From Akkermansiaceae bacterium UBA2381 (GTDB lineage: Bacteria > Verrucomicrobiota > Verrucomicrobiia > Verrucomicrobiales > DEV007): DNA of 64,000 bases. Under the pieces are notes generated by a model. It had not been told where the DNA came from and made no database searches. It saw only the letters and a program-made list of their open reading frames with translations. Below, one piece after another: positions 9,785 through 18,029 of this stretch; the first letter of the stretch is position 1; each line of letters starts with the position of its first letter. Made by a program: the position numbers and the translations under genes. The DNA lies in assembly GCA_002344215.1 (NCBI GenBank), contig DDSV01000018.1, positions 22,234-86,233 of the forward strand, given 5' to 3'.

Positions 9785-10670
9785 CCTGAGCGGCGGATTC
9801 GAGGTGATTGATGAGAGAGGCGAGCACTCCCTGCGCGGAATCTTTTCGATACACCGCCATAATCTCCGCATAAACGACCGGTGTCTTCATCCTGACAAAC
9901 ACACTCCCCGAATGCGGCAACTTGCTGCTGTGCGCGGGGAGCAGAGCCACTCCTGTCCCCGATGACACGGCGGCGAGGAGAAGCGGCAGCGAATCACTTT
10001 CCTCGACAATCTTCGGCTCGAATCCCTGCGTCTGACAGACACTTCGGAGGAATTGTCTCCTGCCCGGAAAGATGGTGTCGGAGAGGGAAACGAAAGGCTC
10101 GCCCGCGAGCTCTTTCAGGGCGACCTGCTTTCGTGTCGCATGCCGGTGATCGTCGGGCAGCACGATCGCCATCGGGTTTCGCATAAGAGACTGAATTGTA
10201 TAGCGGGAGCGATCCTCCTCGCCGAGATTTCCCAGCAGGGCGAGGTCGAGCTCCCCGTCCCGGAGCCGGTCGAGCTGGGCCTTCGGCGAGAGCTCGAAAA
10301 GGGCCACGCTGGTCCGCGGCGACTCCTTCCGCAGAGTGCGCAACGCCGGCGCAACGATATCGTCCAGAAAGATCGTCAGAAAGCCGAGCCGTATCGTTCT
10401 TTTGCCATGGCCGAACTGCTCCCGCACCTGCTGGATACTTGTCTCCGAGTCACACAGTAACTGACGGGCGCGATCCAGAAAAAAGCGACCCGCATCGGTG
10501 AGATGAATGCGCTTTTTGACCCGCTGGAAAAGCGGAACCCCCAGTTCCTCCTCAAGAGACAGGATCTGCCGGCTGAGAGCCGGCTGAGAAATATGGAGCC
10601 GCTTCGCCGCAGCCGTGACACTGAGCTCTTCCGCCGTGGCAATGAAATAGCGCAATTGGTGAAATTCCAT
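9774..10670 (-). CDS. LysR-family transcriptional regulator
   Basis: This 298-residue protein has the N-terminal winged helix of LysR regulators (FHQLRYFIATAEELSVTAAA, then SQPALSRQI and a GVPLFQR wing) and a two-lobed periplasmic-binding-like effector domain from about residue 90. The ATG at 10670 gives the canonical start MEFHQLRYF; an earlier in-frame start at 10694 adds eight unlikely residues. It is divergent from the pirin/DoxX/OYE genes across 135 bases, the usual layout for a LysR protein controlling its neighbours. The inducer is unknown, but the targets suggest a quinone or other electrophile. Confidence 0.9.
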   Translation of the reverse strand: MEFHQLRYFIATAEELSVTAAAKRLHISQPALSRQILSLEEELGVPLFQRVKKRIHLTDAGRFFLDRARQLLCDSETSIQQVREQFGHGKRTIRLGFLTIFLDDIVAPALRTLRKESPRTSVALFELSPKAQLDRLRDGELDLALLGNLGEEDRSRYTIQSLMRNPMAIVLPDDHRHATRKQVALKELAGEPFVSLSDTIFPGRRQFLRSVCQTQGFEPKIVEESDSLPLLLAAVSSGTGVALLPAHSSKLPHSGSVFVRMKTPVVYAEIMAVYRKDSAQGVLASLINHLESAAQAIV

Positions 10671-10805
10671 GGTAGCGGTATCGCCGGAGTTCATAACCTA
10701 CGCGCATGAACTTGTGACGCAACCGGCATTGGCAGTTTGCCTTGCCGAAAGGCATCCTGTGATCGTAACCAGAACAGCGGTTCATCTCCAACCAACTCTA
10801 CGATC

Positions 10806-11525
10806 ATGACAACGACATCTCCCGCCATCACTCTCCGCGCCTCCGAAGACCGCGGACATGCCAACCACGGCTGGCTCGACACCTACCACAGCTTCAGCTT
10901 TTCCAGCTACTACGATCCGGAGCATATGGGCTTCCGCAGCCTGCGTGTCATTAATCAGGACCGCATCGCCGCCGCCGTCGGGTTTCCCACCCACCCGCAC
11001 CGCGACATGGAGATCTTCAGCTACGTCCTCGAAGGCGCCCTCAGCCACAAGGACAGCATGGGCAACGCCCGTGAACTCAGGCCTGGACAGATCCAGCTCA
11101 TGAGCGCCGGTTCCGGCGTGACCCACAGCGAGTTCAATCCTTCAAAGACAGATCCCCTCCACATTCTCCAGATCTGGATTGAACCGAATAAGCGTGGGCT
11201 TACCCCCTCCTACACGGAATGGCATCCGACACCCGAAATCGAAGCCCTCTCCAAAGTGCTCGTCATTTCTCCGGACGGTCGCGAAAACTCGGCGCTCATC
11301 CACCAGGACGCCTTTGTCTACCGGCTCCGGCTCAATCCCGGTGAGAAAGTGACCCACGAACTCTCCGGAAATCGCGGACTCTGGCTGCAAGCTATTCACG
11401 GGGAAGTGCGTCTGAACCAAACAATTCTCCGTCCCGGCGACGGTGCCAGCGCGGAAGAGGCCTCTACCTATGAGCTCATCGCCGGGGACGAACCCGTCGA
11501 GGCCCTTCTCTTTGACCTTGTCTGA
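10806..11525 (+). CDS. pirin family protein (quercetin-dioxygenase-like bicupin)
   Basis: The 239-residue bicupin carries the four metal ligands of active pirins such as YhhW: H63 and H65 (PTHPHRDME), H107 and E109 (SGVTHSE). It may open the ring of flavonoid-like quinones or act as a redox-sensing regulator; both are reported for the family. The ATG at 10806 is chosen because the residues encoded upstream do not resemble the family. It opens the cluster pirin-DoxX-OYE and faces the LysR gene, recalling the E. coli yhaJ/yhaK arrangement. Confidence 0.88.
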   Translation: MTTTSPAITLRASEDRGHANHGWLDTYHSFSFSSYYDPEHMGFRSLRVINQDRIAAAVGFPTHPHRDMEIFSYVLEGALSHKDSMGNARELRPGQIQLMSAGSGVTHSEFNPSKTDPLHILQIWIEPNKRGLTPSYTEWHPTPEIEALSKVLVISPDGRENSALIHQDAFVYRLRLNPGEKVTHELSGNRGLWLQAIHGEVRLNQTILRPGDGASAEEASTYELIAGDEPVEALLFDLV

Positions 11526-11555
11526 TTCAACTAACTAACCCACCAAAAACTACTA

Positions 11556-11936
11556 ATGAAATACATCCCGCTCATCGCCCGCTACCTCCTCGGAGTCCTC
11601 TTCGTCATCTTCAGTCTGAACTTCTGGCTCCATTTTATTCCGATGCCCTCACCAGAGGAAGGATCCCTTGCGGCAGGATTCATCGGTGCCCTCTACATGT
11701 CCGGGTTCCTCGCTGTGGTGAAGGTATTCGAACTCCTCGGAGGAATACTCCTCCTCGCGGGGCGCTACGTGAACCTCGCCCTCGCCGTCGTCGGTCCCAT
11801 CGCTGTGGTCATTGTCATGTACCATGTCCTCATCCTTGAGGCCGGATATGGCATGGCAGCACTCATGGGTATCCTTGCGATCACCGCCCTGGCCGGTCGC
11901 CGCGACTTTATTAACACCCTACTGGCATCGAAATAG
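11556..11936 (+). CDS. DoxX-family membrane protein
   Basis: This 126-residue protein has four predicted membrane helices (about 5-25, 45-68, 72-92, 98-118). The features RYLLGVLFVIFSLNFW and VFELLGGILLL are typical of DoxX/DoxD-like proteins. Members are linked to thiosulfate- or quinone-dependent redox at the membrane, and no cofactor motif is visible here. It lies 30 bases after pirin and 28 bases before the OYE gene, so it is almost certainly co-transcribed. Confidence 0.8.
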   Translation: MKYIPLIARYLLGVLFVIFSLNFWLHFIPMPSPEEGSLAAGFIGALYMSGFLAVVKVFELLGGILLLAGRYVNLALAVVGPIAVVIVMYHVLILEAGYGMAALMGILAITALAGRRDFINTLLASK

Positions 11937-11964
11937 TTCGTCTTCCCTACCGTCAGTTTGTCCC

Positions 11965-13056
11965 ATGAACCACTCTCCCCTTTTCCAGCCTCTTAAGGTC
12001 GGAGCCCTCAATCTCCCCAACCGCATTCTCATGGCTCCGCTGACGCGCACCCGCGCCGAGGTGGGGCATGTTCCCGGTGACCTCATCGCCGAACACTATG
12101 CGCAGCGTGCCGGTGCCGGCCTTATCATTGCCGAGGCCACCATGGTGATGGAGGGAAATTCCTCCTTCATCAGCGAGCCGGGGATCTACTCCGATGCCCA
12201 GGTTGAAGGATGGAAAAAGACGACCTCGGCGGTACATGCCGCGGGCGGACGTATTTTTCTCCAGCTCTGGCATGGCGGTCGGGCCTGTCATCCTCTCTTG
12301 AATGGTGGAGCCCAGCCGGTTGCTCCCAGCGCGATCCCCATCACCAATGACGAGGTCCATACTCCCGAGGGCAAGAAACCCTACGTCGTTCCACGCGAAC
12401 TCCGTGACGACGAGATCCCCGGCATCGTCGAGGGATTCCGCAAGGCGGCCGAAAACGCGAAAGCTGCCGGCTTTGACGGAGTTGAAGTGCACGGAGCAAA
12501 TGGCTATCTCATCGATGAGTTCCTCCGCGACGGAGCAAATCATCGCACCGGTCCCTATGGAGGCTCCATTGAAAACCGTGCCCGTTTCCTCCTCGAAGTC
12601 GTCGATGCCGTCATCAGCGTCTGGGGCAGCGACCGGGTCGGTCTTCGAATTTCGCCGCTCAACAGTTACAACAGCATGATAGACAGTGATCCGATCGCGC
12701 TTGTCACCTACCTGGCAGGAGCGCTCAACGAACGGCATCTCGCCTACCTTCATGTCATGCGGGGAGATTTCTTCCAACAGCAACAGGGTGATGTCCTGAC
12801 TCCGGTTCGCGGGATCTTCAAGGGAGCCCTCATCACGAACATGGGCTACACCGCCGAAGAAGCCGCCGCCGACATTGATGCGGGGAAAATTGATGCGGTC
12901 GCCTTCGGGACACCCTACCTCGCCAATCCCGATCTCCCCGAGCGTTTCGCTGTCGGTGCCGATTTGAACGCACCGGATGCCTCGACCTTTTATACCCCCG
13001 GACCCAGGGGTTACACGGATTATCCGTTTCTGGCGGCAGTCGCCGCGGGCGCTTAA
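11965..13056 (+). CDS. old yellow enzyme family NADH:flavin oxidoreductase (alkene reductase)
   Basis: The 363-residue FMN-dependent TIM barrel has MAPLTRTR (residues 24-31), the substrate-binding pair H176/N179 and Y181 in EVHGANGYLIDEFL, and the NHRTGPYGGSIENR loop. The family reduces alpha,beta-unsaturated carbonyls, nitro compounds or quinones with NAD(P)H. The ATG at 11965 gives the standard N-terminus of the NemA class. It closes the pirin-DoxX-OYE cluster and a GC-rich hairpin follows at 13082. The usual Asp in RTDxYGG is Gly here, a small deviation. Confidence 0.92.
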   Translation: MNHSPLFQPLKVGALNLPNRILMAPLTRTRAEVGHVPGDLIAEHYAQRAGAGLIIAEATMVMEGNSSFISEPGIYSDAQVEGWKKTTSAVHAAGGRIFLQLWHGGRACHPLLNGGAQPVAPSAIPITNDEVHTPEGKKPYVVPRELRDDEIPGIVEGFRKAAENAKAAGFDGVEVHGANGYLIDEFLRDGANHRTGPYGGSIENRARFLLEVVDAVISVWGSDRVGLRISPLNSYNSMIDSDPIALVTYLAGALNERHLAYLHVMRGDFFQQQQGDVLTPVRGIFKGALITNMGYTAEEAAADIDAGKIDAVAFGTPYLANPDLPERFAVGADLNAPDASTFYTPGPRGYTDYPFLAAVAAGA

Positions 13057-13081
13057 CGCTCACCGCATCGATTCAGAGGAT

Positions 13082-13104
13082 GGCGCGGGTCCGACCCCCG
13101 CGCC
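13082..13104 (+). terminator. GC-rich hairpin after the OYE gene
   Basis: GGCGCGGG at 13082-13089 pairs perfectly with CCCGCGCC at 13097-13104 around a 7-base loop, 26 bases after the OYE stop codon. No clean T-run follows, so it may be a weak intrinsic terminator or only an mRNA-stabilising stem. Confidence 0.5.
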
Positions 13105-13157
13105 TCGCCGGTTCTTACGCCTCGACAAGTTTTGTCCGGTTCCTTAAATTTCCGGAT

Positions 13158-13937
13158 ATGCTTCCCTCGACCCGTCGCCGACTTATCCTTTCGACCTTGA
13201 TCCTGGCAAGCGGGGTTGCCGGATTTTTCATCGGCCGGATCTCTCCCGACGTCAGACCGGTTCCATCGCCAAAGGCCCCGCTCATCGGCATCGCAAGCCT
13301 TACGAGCGAGACCTACATTCGCGCTGTGCGGGAGTCCGGCGGCATTCCTGTTGTGCTTCCGAACACGGATGGGAACCTTGAGCACATCGACGAATATCTC
13401 TCCCTCCTTGACGGTCTCCTCCTGCCCGGAGGAGCTGATATCCCTCCCTCCGAGTATGGCGAGGAGGCCCATGAAACGGTTGAGCTTCTCGACGACAATC
13501 GTTTTCAATTTGAAAAGAAGCTCTGCAAAGCCTGGATCGAGGAGACCGACAAACCGCTCCTCGGCATCTGCCTCGGGAGTCAGTGGATCAATGTCACCTC
13601 CGGGGGATCGCTTGTGCAGGATATCCCTTCCGAATTCGGAGTAGTGCATCGCGACACTTCCCACCCGATCTTGATCGAGCCGGATTCAAGGCTGAGCCGG
13701 ATTTTCGGCAAAACGGAAGTCGAGGTCAATTCGATGCACCATCAGGCAGTCAGGCGGATCGGGAGCAATCTCAGGATCGTGGCCAAAAGTCCCGATGGCA
13801 TCGTCGAAGCGACGGAAACGACCGACCCCGACCGCTTCCTCATCGGTGTGCAGTGGCATCCGGAGAAACTGATGCCCGATGATGCGCTGCAGGCAAAACT
13901 CCTCAAGGCCTTCGTCGAGGCATCGGCGGCAAAATAG
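13158..13937 (+). CDS. membrane-anchored class-I glutamine amidotransferase (peptidase C26)
   Basis: This 259-residue protein has an N-terminal signal anchor (RRRLILSTLILASGVAGFFIG, about 7-27) and a C26 domain like gamma-glutamyl-GABA hydrolases (PuuD). The nucleophile elbow GICLGSQ holds C138, and H234 and E236 in VQWHPE complete the triad. LLPGGADIPPSEYG fits the family. It should cleave gamma-glutamyl bonds. The odd point is the membrane or periplasmic address, since PuuD-type enzymes are cytosolic. It is convergent with dgt, 18 bases apart. Confidence 0.85.
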   Translation: MLPSTRRRLILSTLILASGVAGFFIGRISPDVRPVPSPKAPLIGIASLTSETYIRAVRESGGIPVVLPNTDGNLEHIDEYLSLLDGLLLPGGADIPPSEYGEEAHETVELLDDNRFQFEKKLCKAWIEETDKPLLGICLGSQWINVTSGGSLVQDIPSEFGVVHRDTSHPILIEPDSRLSRIFGKTEVEVNSMHHQAVRRIGSNLRIVAKSPDGIVEATETTDPDRFLIGVQWHPEKLMPDDALQAKLLKAFVEASAAK

Positions 13938-13955
13938 CCCTCCGGCCGAATCTTC

Positions 13956-15230
13956 TCAGACAAGATCGAGGATGGACCCGAAGTCCGCATCAAAGAGCCG
14001 GCGATAGGTTCTTGTGGCGATGCCGTCAGTCATCTTGGCGAGGGCATCACAAACGACACGGGCTCTCAGCTCTTCACCGGCCTGTGAAAAAATCAGATCC
14101 TCCTCTTCATCCGGGAGAAGCCGGTAGTGATTGGGACCGGGGCTCGACTGGTGAATGTAGAGCCCGGCGAAGACTTCGAATAGACGGGTAAGGATATAGT
14201 CAGATTTGCGGTCGAGCTGCTGCAACTGCTGGCTTTTGAAAACCAGATCAAGCGCCAGCCGTTTGTAGAGCAAACACTCTCCCGCAATGTCCGGATCGAT
14301 GACGAGACGATATCGATGTCGGGCCGTCCGATCGCTCAGGAAGCCGTTCACCTCCTCGAGCTCGGCCGCACCGATAAAGGCTCCGATTTTTTTTCCGACG
14401 GTGGACTCCACCCTTCCCCGTCTGATTGCATCGAGGAGATCGGAGATCAGGTCAGACTCGCGGTTTGTTAACTCCTGTGTGGCCGCCCATCGCTCCACCT
14501 TGTCCACATTGATGAAGCCGGCGTAGATTCCATCGGCGATGTCGTTCAATGAATAGGCGGTGTCGTCCGCCCAGTCCATGATGCGGCACTCAATGGAGCG
14601 GAAGCTATTTCGTCCCGCTCCCGGAGTGAGTCCGCCGGGAAAAGTCTCTCCTCCCATTACAAAATCGAGAACTCCCGTTTGTTCGGCATAAAGAAAGTGA
14701 TTCTTCTGGTTCCCTACTTCGCCAAAGAGAGTTTTATACTTCAAGACCCCGTCCATGAGCGCCCGAGTCGGATTCATCCCGCGCTCCGGGCCGAATAGTA
14801 TTGTTGTGAGAATCCGCAGGGTCTGGGCATTACCTTCGAACCCGCCGTTCGTTCCCATGAGCCGGTGCAGGGTCCGCTCACCCGTATGTCCAAAAGGCGG
14901 GTGCCCGATATCGTGGGAAAGGCAGGCCGCTTCGACGAGGTCAGGATCGATCCGGAAATCAGGCTTCAGCAGCGGCGAGGTCTGGTTCAGGCGGTTACAG
15001 AGACTTCGGCCGATCTGGGCGACCTCGATCGAGTGGGTGAGGCGGGTCCGGTAAAAGTCGTACTCCCCGCTGAAGAAAACCTGGGTCTTGTTCTGCAGTC
15101 TTCGAAACGCCGAGGTGTGAATGATGCGATCACGATCCACCTGAAAAGGTGTCCGGTATTCCCCTTTCTGTTCCGGCTTTTCTCCATCAACGCGCTGGAA
15201 ATCAAAGGTATCGTAAAAGTCGTTCTTCAT
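13956..15230 (-). CDS. dgt: deoxyguanosinetriphosphate triphosphohydrolase-like dNTPase
   Basis: This 424-residue HD-domain protein has TSAFRRLQNKTQV near residue 40, the first metal His in RLTHSIEVAQ (H66) and the HD pair in SHDIGHPPFGHTGE (H106, D107). The family hydrolyses dNTPs to nucleoside and triphosphate, controlling dNTP pools and sometimes phage replication. The length is closer to the shorter Thermus/Pseudomonas-type dNTPases than to E. coli Dgt (about 500), so dGTP preference is not certain. It is divergent from the Ser/Thr kinase gene. Confidence 0.9.
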   Translation of the reverse strand: MKNDFYDTFDFQRVDGEKPEQKGEYRTPFQVDRDRIIHTSAFRRLQNKTQVFFSGEYDFYRTRLTHSIEVAQIGRSLCNRLNQTSPLLKPDFRIDPDLVEAACLSHDIGHPPFGHTGERTLHRLMGTNGGFEGNAQTLRILTTILFGPERGMNPTRALMDGVLKYKTLFGEVGNQKNHFLYAEQTGVLDFVMGGETFPGGLTPGAGRNSFRSIECRIMDWADDTAYSLNDIADGIYAGFINVDKVERWAATQELTNRESDLISDLLDAIRRGRVESTVGKKIGAFIGAAELEEVNGFLSDRTARHRYRLVIDPDIAGECLLYKRLALDLVFKSQQLQQLDRKSDYILTRLFEVFAGLYIHQSSPGPNHYRLLPDEEEDLIFSQAGEELRARVVCDALAKMTDGIATRTYRRLFDADFGSILDLV

Positions 15231-15358
15231 CCCCTTTCGGCGGACCTTAGCTTCTGCCTAGCGACAGGCAAAGTAGTGAATCAACTATTTAATCCGGCCG
15301 CCTCGCTTAAATTTTGTTAATTATAGATTCTAGGATAAAGTAGTGATCGCAATTTATC

Positions 15359-17362
15359 ATGGCGGACCGCTACGAAATCAAAGGCCGGATAGGACGGGGC
15401 GGAATTGGCGCCGTCTACGAGGCCTTCGACCTCCGGCTGCAGCGTAGCGTCGCCATCAAGAGGCTTCTTCCAATCGAGGATACCAAATTGAATGACCCTG
15501 CCTCGGCTGAAAGCCTCGGTCGGGAGGCCCGTGCGCTTGCGAGTTTTCAGCATCAGAATGTCGTTTCCATTTACGAATTCTCCGAAGACGAGGAGGGTCC
15601 CTATGTGGTCTTTGAGCTCGTTCGCGGGGACACCCTCAAGGTAATCACGCAAAAGAGCGCCTTCTCTGTGCCGGATTTCATGGAGTTCGTCGAGCAGACT
15701 CTCGATCCTCTCATCTCGGCCCAGGAACTGAATCTGCTCCATCGGGATCTCAAGCCGAGCAACATCATGATGACCTGGCTTCCCTCGGGGCGGTTTCAGG
15801 TAAAGCTGCTCGATTTCGGCCTCGCCAAGTTCAGTCAGGCTCCTTCCCTCCAGACACTGGACCAGACCGGATCCTTTCTCGGGTCGATCGACTACATCGC
15901 TCCGGAGCAGATTGAAGTCCGGCCGCTCGATCAGCGAACCGATCTCTATTCCCTCGGCTGTGTCTATTATTTCGCCCTGACGCAGCGGGCTCCGTTTGCC
16001 GGCACTTCGGTCGCGGATACGATGACGCGGCATCTTTCTCACAAGGTGACCCACTTGAGTGAATTGCGGCCGGATCTGCGGAAACCCATTACCGACTGGG
16101 TCATGCGGCTGATTTCTCGAAACCCGGCGGACCGGCCGGCCAATGCGACTGAGGCGCTCAAGTCTTTCAAGGAGGCCAAAAATGCGACGGCTCTCCTCGC
16201 GGATCCGACCTCGGCCATTCCTGTCGCCATTCCCGTGGCGGTAGCCAGGCCCGTCGGGGAGCGGATTATTCTGGAGCATACGGCCCATCATGTTTCCCGG
16301 CCTCTCCACACCGAACCGCAGCGCCCAGCTCCGGGACGCCGCCCCGCCCGCGTTCCAAAACCGGTTCCTGACTCCCGATACCGGCCGGCCGTAGCCTCGA
16401 ATTCCAACCAAAAGTGGCTCATTGGAGGGGTCATGGGAGCCCTCGCCCTGGGGATCATCGCGATGGGCACGAAAGCCTCGAAGCCCACCCCGCTGGCGAC
16501 TCCCGCTAAATCCGCGCCTCCGGTCCAATCTGCCAGCGCGCCCGCTCCTCCGCCTCCCCCGGCGCCCATTGTGTCACTGACTTCTCTGTTGAACAATCTC
16601 ACTCCGACACCTCCTGCCGTCGCTCTGCCGGGAAAAGGGGCCATTTCCCAGTATACCCTCAAGGGAGGTGCTTTGACCGCTGACGGAAAACGACTTTCGA
16701 ATCCCGATCAGGCGGTGGCCGCGCTCCAGAATCTTATCCCCGCTCGCGGGCCCGAGCATCTTCTCACGGGAATCGGTCCCGCCGGTCAGATTCCCCGCCT
16801 GACTCTCGGACCCCGGCAACAAACCCGCCTCACCTGTGGACCCGGGATCCGCTTTATCGCGAAAGCGGAAGGCGTTCGCAATGACCTCATCATCTCGGAC
16901 ATCATTACTCTCGCGTTCCGACTCGAAGTCGAAAAAGGAATGGTCGGGCAGGTTGCCAGCATCCTCCTCCTTGGATCGGGAGGCGACAATGACCGCACCG
17001 TCCTTCGCGTCACTTTCGACGGCAAGCAGCTCAATTTCCGGTCGGAACGAGGCAAACAGCAGTCAGGAGTCAACATCCCCTGGAAACCGGATCAGGAGGG
17101 TGCCGTTCTCGTGCAGTGGAATGGCAAGCAGGGGAATCAGATCGTGACAGTGAAACAGGGGTCCGATCCGGTAAAGTCGAGCGCGACGGTCAAGTCTCTC
17201 GTCAAAGGGAGACAGACTCTCGCCAACTATGAGATCGGATTTCTGAATATCCCCTCGAACAAAGCCCAGCATCATCCTTTACATCTGGGCGATATCATCC
17301 TCTACCGGGAGGCCCTTTCCCAGGTTGACCGGGACGGGCTTCTCTCCGCCCTTCTGAGGTGA
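15359..17362 (+). CDS. transmembrane Ser/Thr protein kinase with periplasmic LamG-like domain
   Basis: This 667-residue protein has a complete Hanks-type kinase at about 5-265: glycine loop GRGGIGAVY, catalytic K34, HRDLKPSN with D130, DFG at 152-154 and APEQ in the activation segment. A basic, proline-rich linker leads to one membrane helix at about 353-371. A Pro-rich spacer and a 220-residue C-terminal domain with LamG-like strands and the ending LGDIILYREALSQVDRDGLL follow. The kinase is therefore cytoplasmic and the putative ligand-binding domain periplasmic. No PASTA repeats are seen. An AT-rich stretch upstream (TTGTTA at 15314-15319, TAAAGT at 15336-15341) may be its promoter. Confidence 0.88.
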   Translation: MADRYEIKGRIGRGGIGAVYEAFDLRLQRSVAIKRLLPIEDTKLNDPASAESLGREARALASFQHQNVVSIYEFSEDEEGPYVVFELVRGDTLKVITQKSAFSVPDFMEFVEQTLDPLISAQELNLLHRDLKPSNIMMTWLPSGRFQVKLLDFGLAKFSQAPSLQTLDQTGSFLGSIDYIAPEQIEVRPLDQRTDLYSLGCVYYFALTQRAPFAGTSVADTMTRHLSHKVTHLSELRPDLRKPITDWVMRLISRNPADRPANATEALKSFKEAKNATALLADPTSAIPVAIPVAVARPVGERIILEHTAHHVSRPLHTEPQRPAPGRRPARVPKPVPDSRYRPAVASNSNQKWLIGGVMGALALGIIAMGTKASKPTPLATPAKSAPPVQSASAPAPPPPPAPIVSLTSLLNNLTPTPPAVALPGKGAISQYTLKGGALTADGKRLSNPDQAVAALQNLIPARGPEHLLTGIGPAGQIPRLTLGPRQQTRLTCGPGIRFIAKAEGVRNDLIISDIITLAFRLEVEKGMVGQVASILLLGSGGDNDRTVLRVTFDGKQLNFRSERGKQQSGVNIPWKPDQEGAVLVQWNGKQGNQIVTVKQGSDPVKSSATVKSLVKGRQTLANYEIGFLNIPSNKAQHHPLHLGDIILYREALSQVDRDGLLSALLR

Positions 17363-17476
17363 TTTTATTTTTGTCAGGAAGACCGGTCGACAGGTAGAGA
17401 TCGGAACTTGATCCTTTTCGATTGCGGAAGTGACCATCGCCGTGTTTGAATCGGTAATCTCATTCGTCTTTCGCCC

Positions 17477-17950
17477 ATGGCATTCCACCCCCTTCCGGAT
17501 TCAGGTCCAGAGAAACCCAAACTGATCGACCTCGGACTCTTCATCATCCGGATTTTCTCCGCCGCGGCCTTCTTTTACTATCAGCTCCGCGAACAGCTTT
17601 CGCTGGTCCAGAACTACATCTGGGAGTCCGGACAGTGGACCCTGATCGAACAGCTCACCGGCAAGGGTCTTCCGCTGCCCCATGTGGTTGCCGTCGCCGC
17701 GGTCGCCCTCTTTTCCATCTCCCTGCTCGGCGTACTGGTGGGTATTTTCACCCGCATCAACGGGCTCATCCTCACCTTGATGACCGGATTTGTTCTCCTC
17801 GCTCCGTTAATTCTCTCTCCCACTCTGAATCCCCAGTCGCTTGCGCTTTACATCGGTGTCTTTGCCGGTCTCGCCAGCGGAGGCGGGGGACGGCTCTCGC
17901 TCGATTACTTTCTTGCGGATCGACGGGCAAAACGGAGGAAGTCGGCCTGA
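17477..17950 (+). CDS. DoxX-family membrane protein (second copy)
   Basis: This 157-residue protein has four likely membrane helices: LGLFIIRIFSAAAFFYY (about 17-35), VVAVAAVALFSISLLGVLVG, INGLILTLMTGFVLLAPLI and LALYIGVFAGLAS. It ends in a basic tail. It resembles DoxX but shares little with the 11.6-kb DoxX gene. The specific function is unknown. It stands alone between the kinase and the helicase, followed by a hairpin with a GAAA tetraloop. Confidence 0.65.
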   Translation: MAFHPLPDSGPEKPKLIDLGLFIIRIFSAAAFFYYQLREQLSLVQNYIWESGQWTLIEQLTGKGLPLPHVVAVAAVALFSISLLGVLVGIFTRINGLILTLMTGFVLLAPLILSPTLNPQSLALYIGVFAGLASGGGGRLSLDYFLADRRAKRRKSA

Positions 17951-17952
17951 AA

Positions 17953-17968
17953 GGGCCGGAAACGGCTC
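17953..17968 (+). terminator. hairpin with GAAA tetraloop after the second DoxX gene
   Basis: GGGCCG at 17953-17958 pairs with CGGCTC at 17963-17968 (one G-T pair) around GAAA, starting three bases after the DoxX stop codon and followed by TTTC. This fits a short intrinsic terminator. Confidence 0.5.
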
Positions 17969-18029
17969 TTTCGTCAAAAGCTCACGAATTTCCCCTTGAA
18001 ACAAGGGAGCTAAGCCGCGTTGATCCCGA

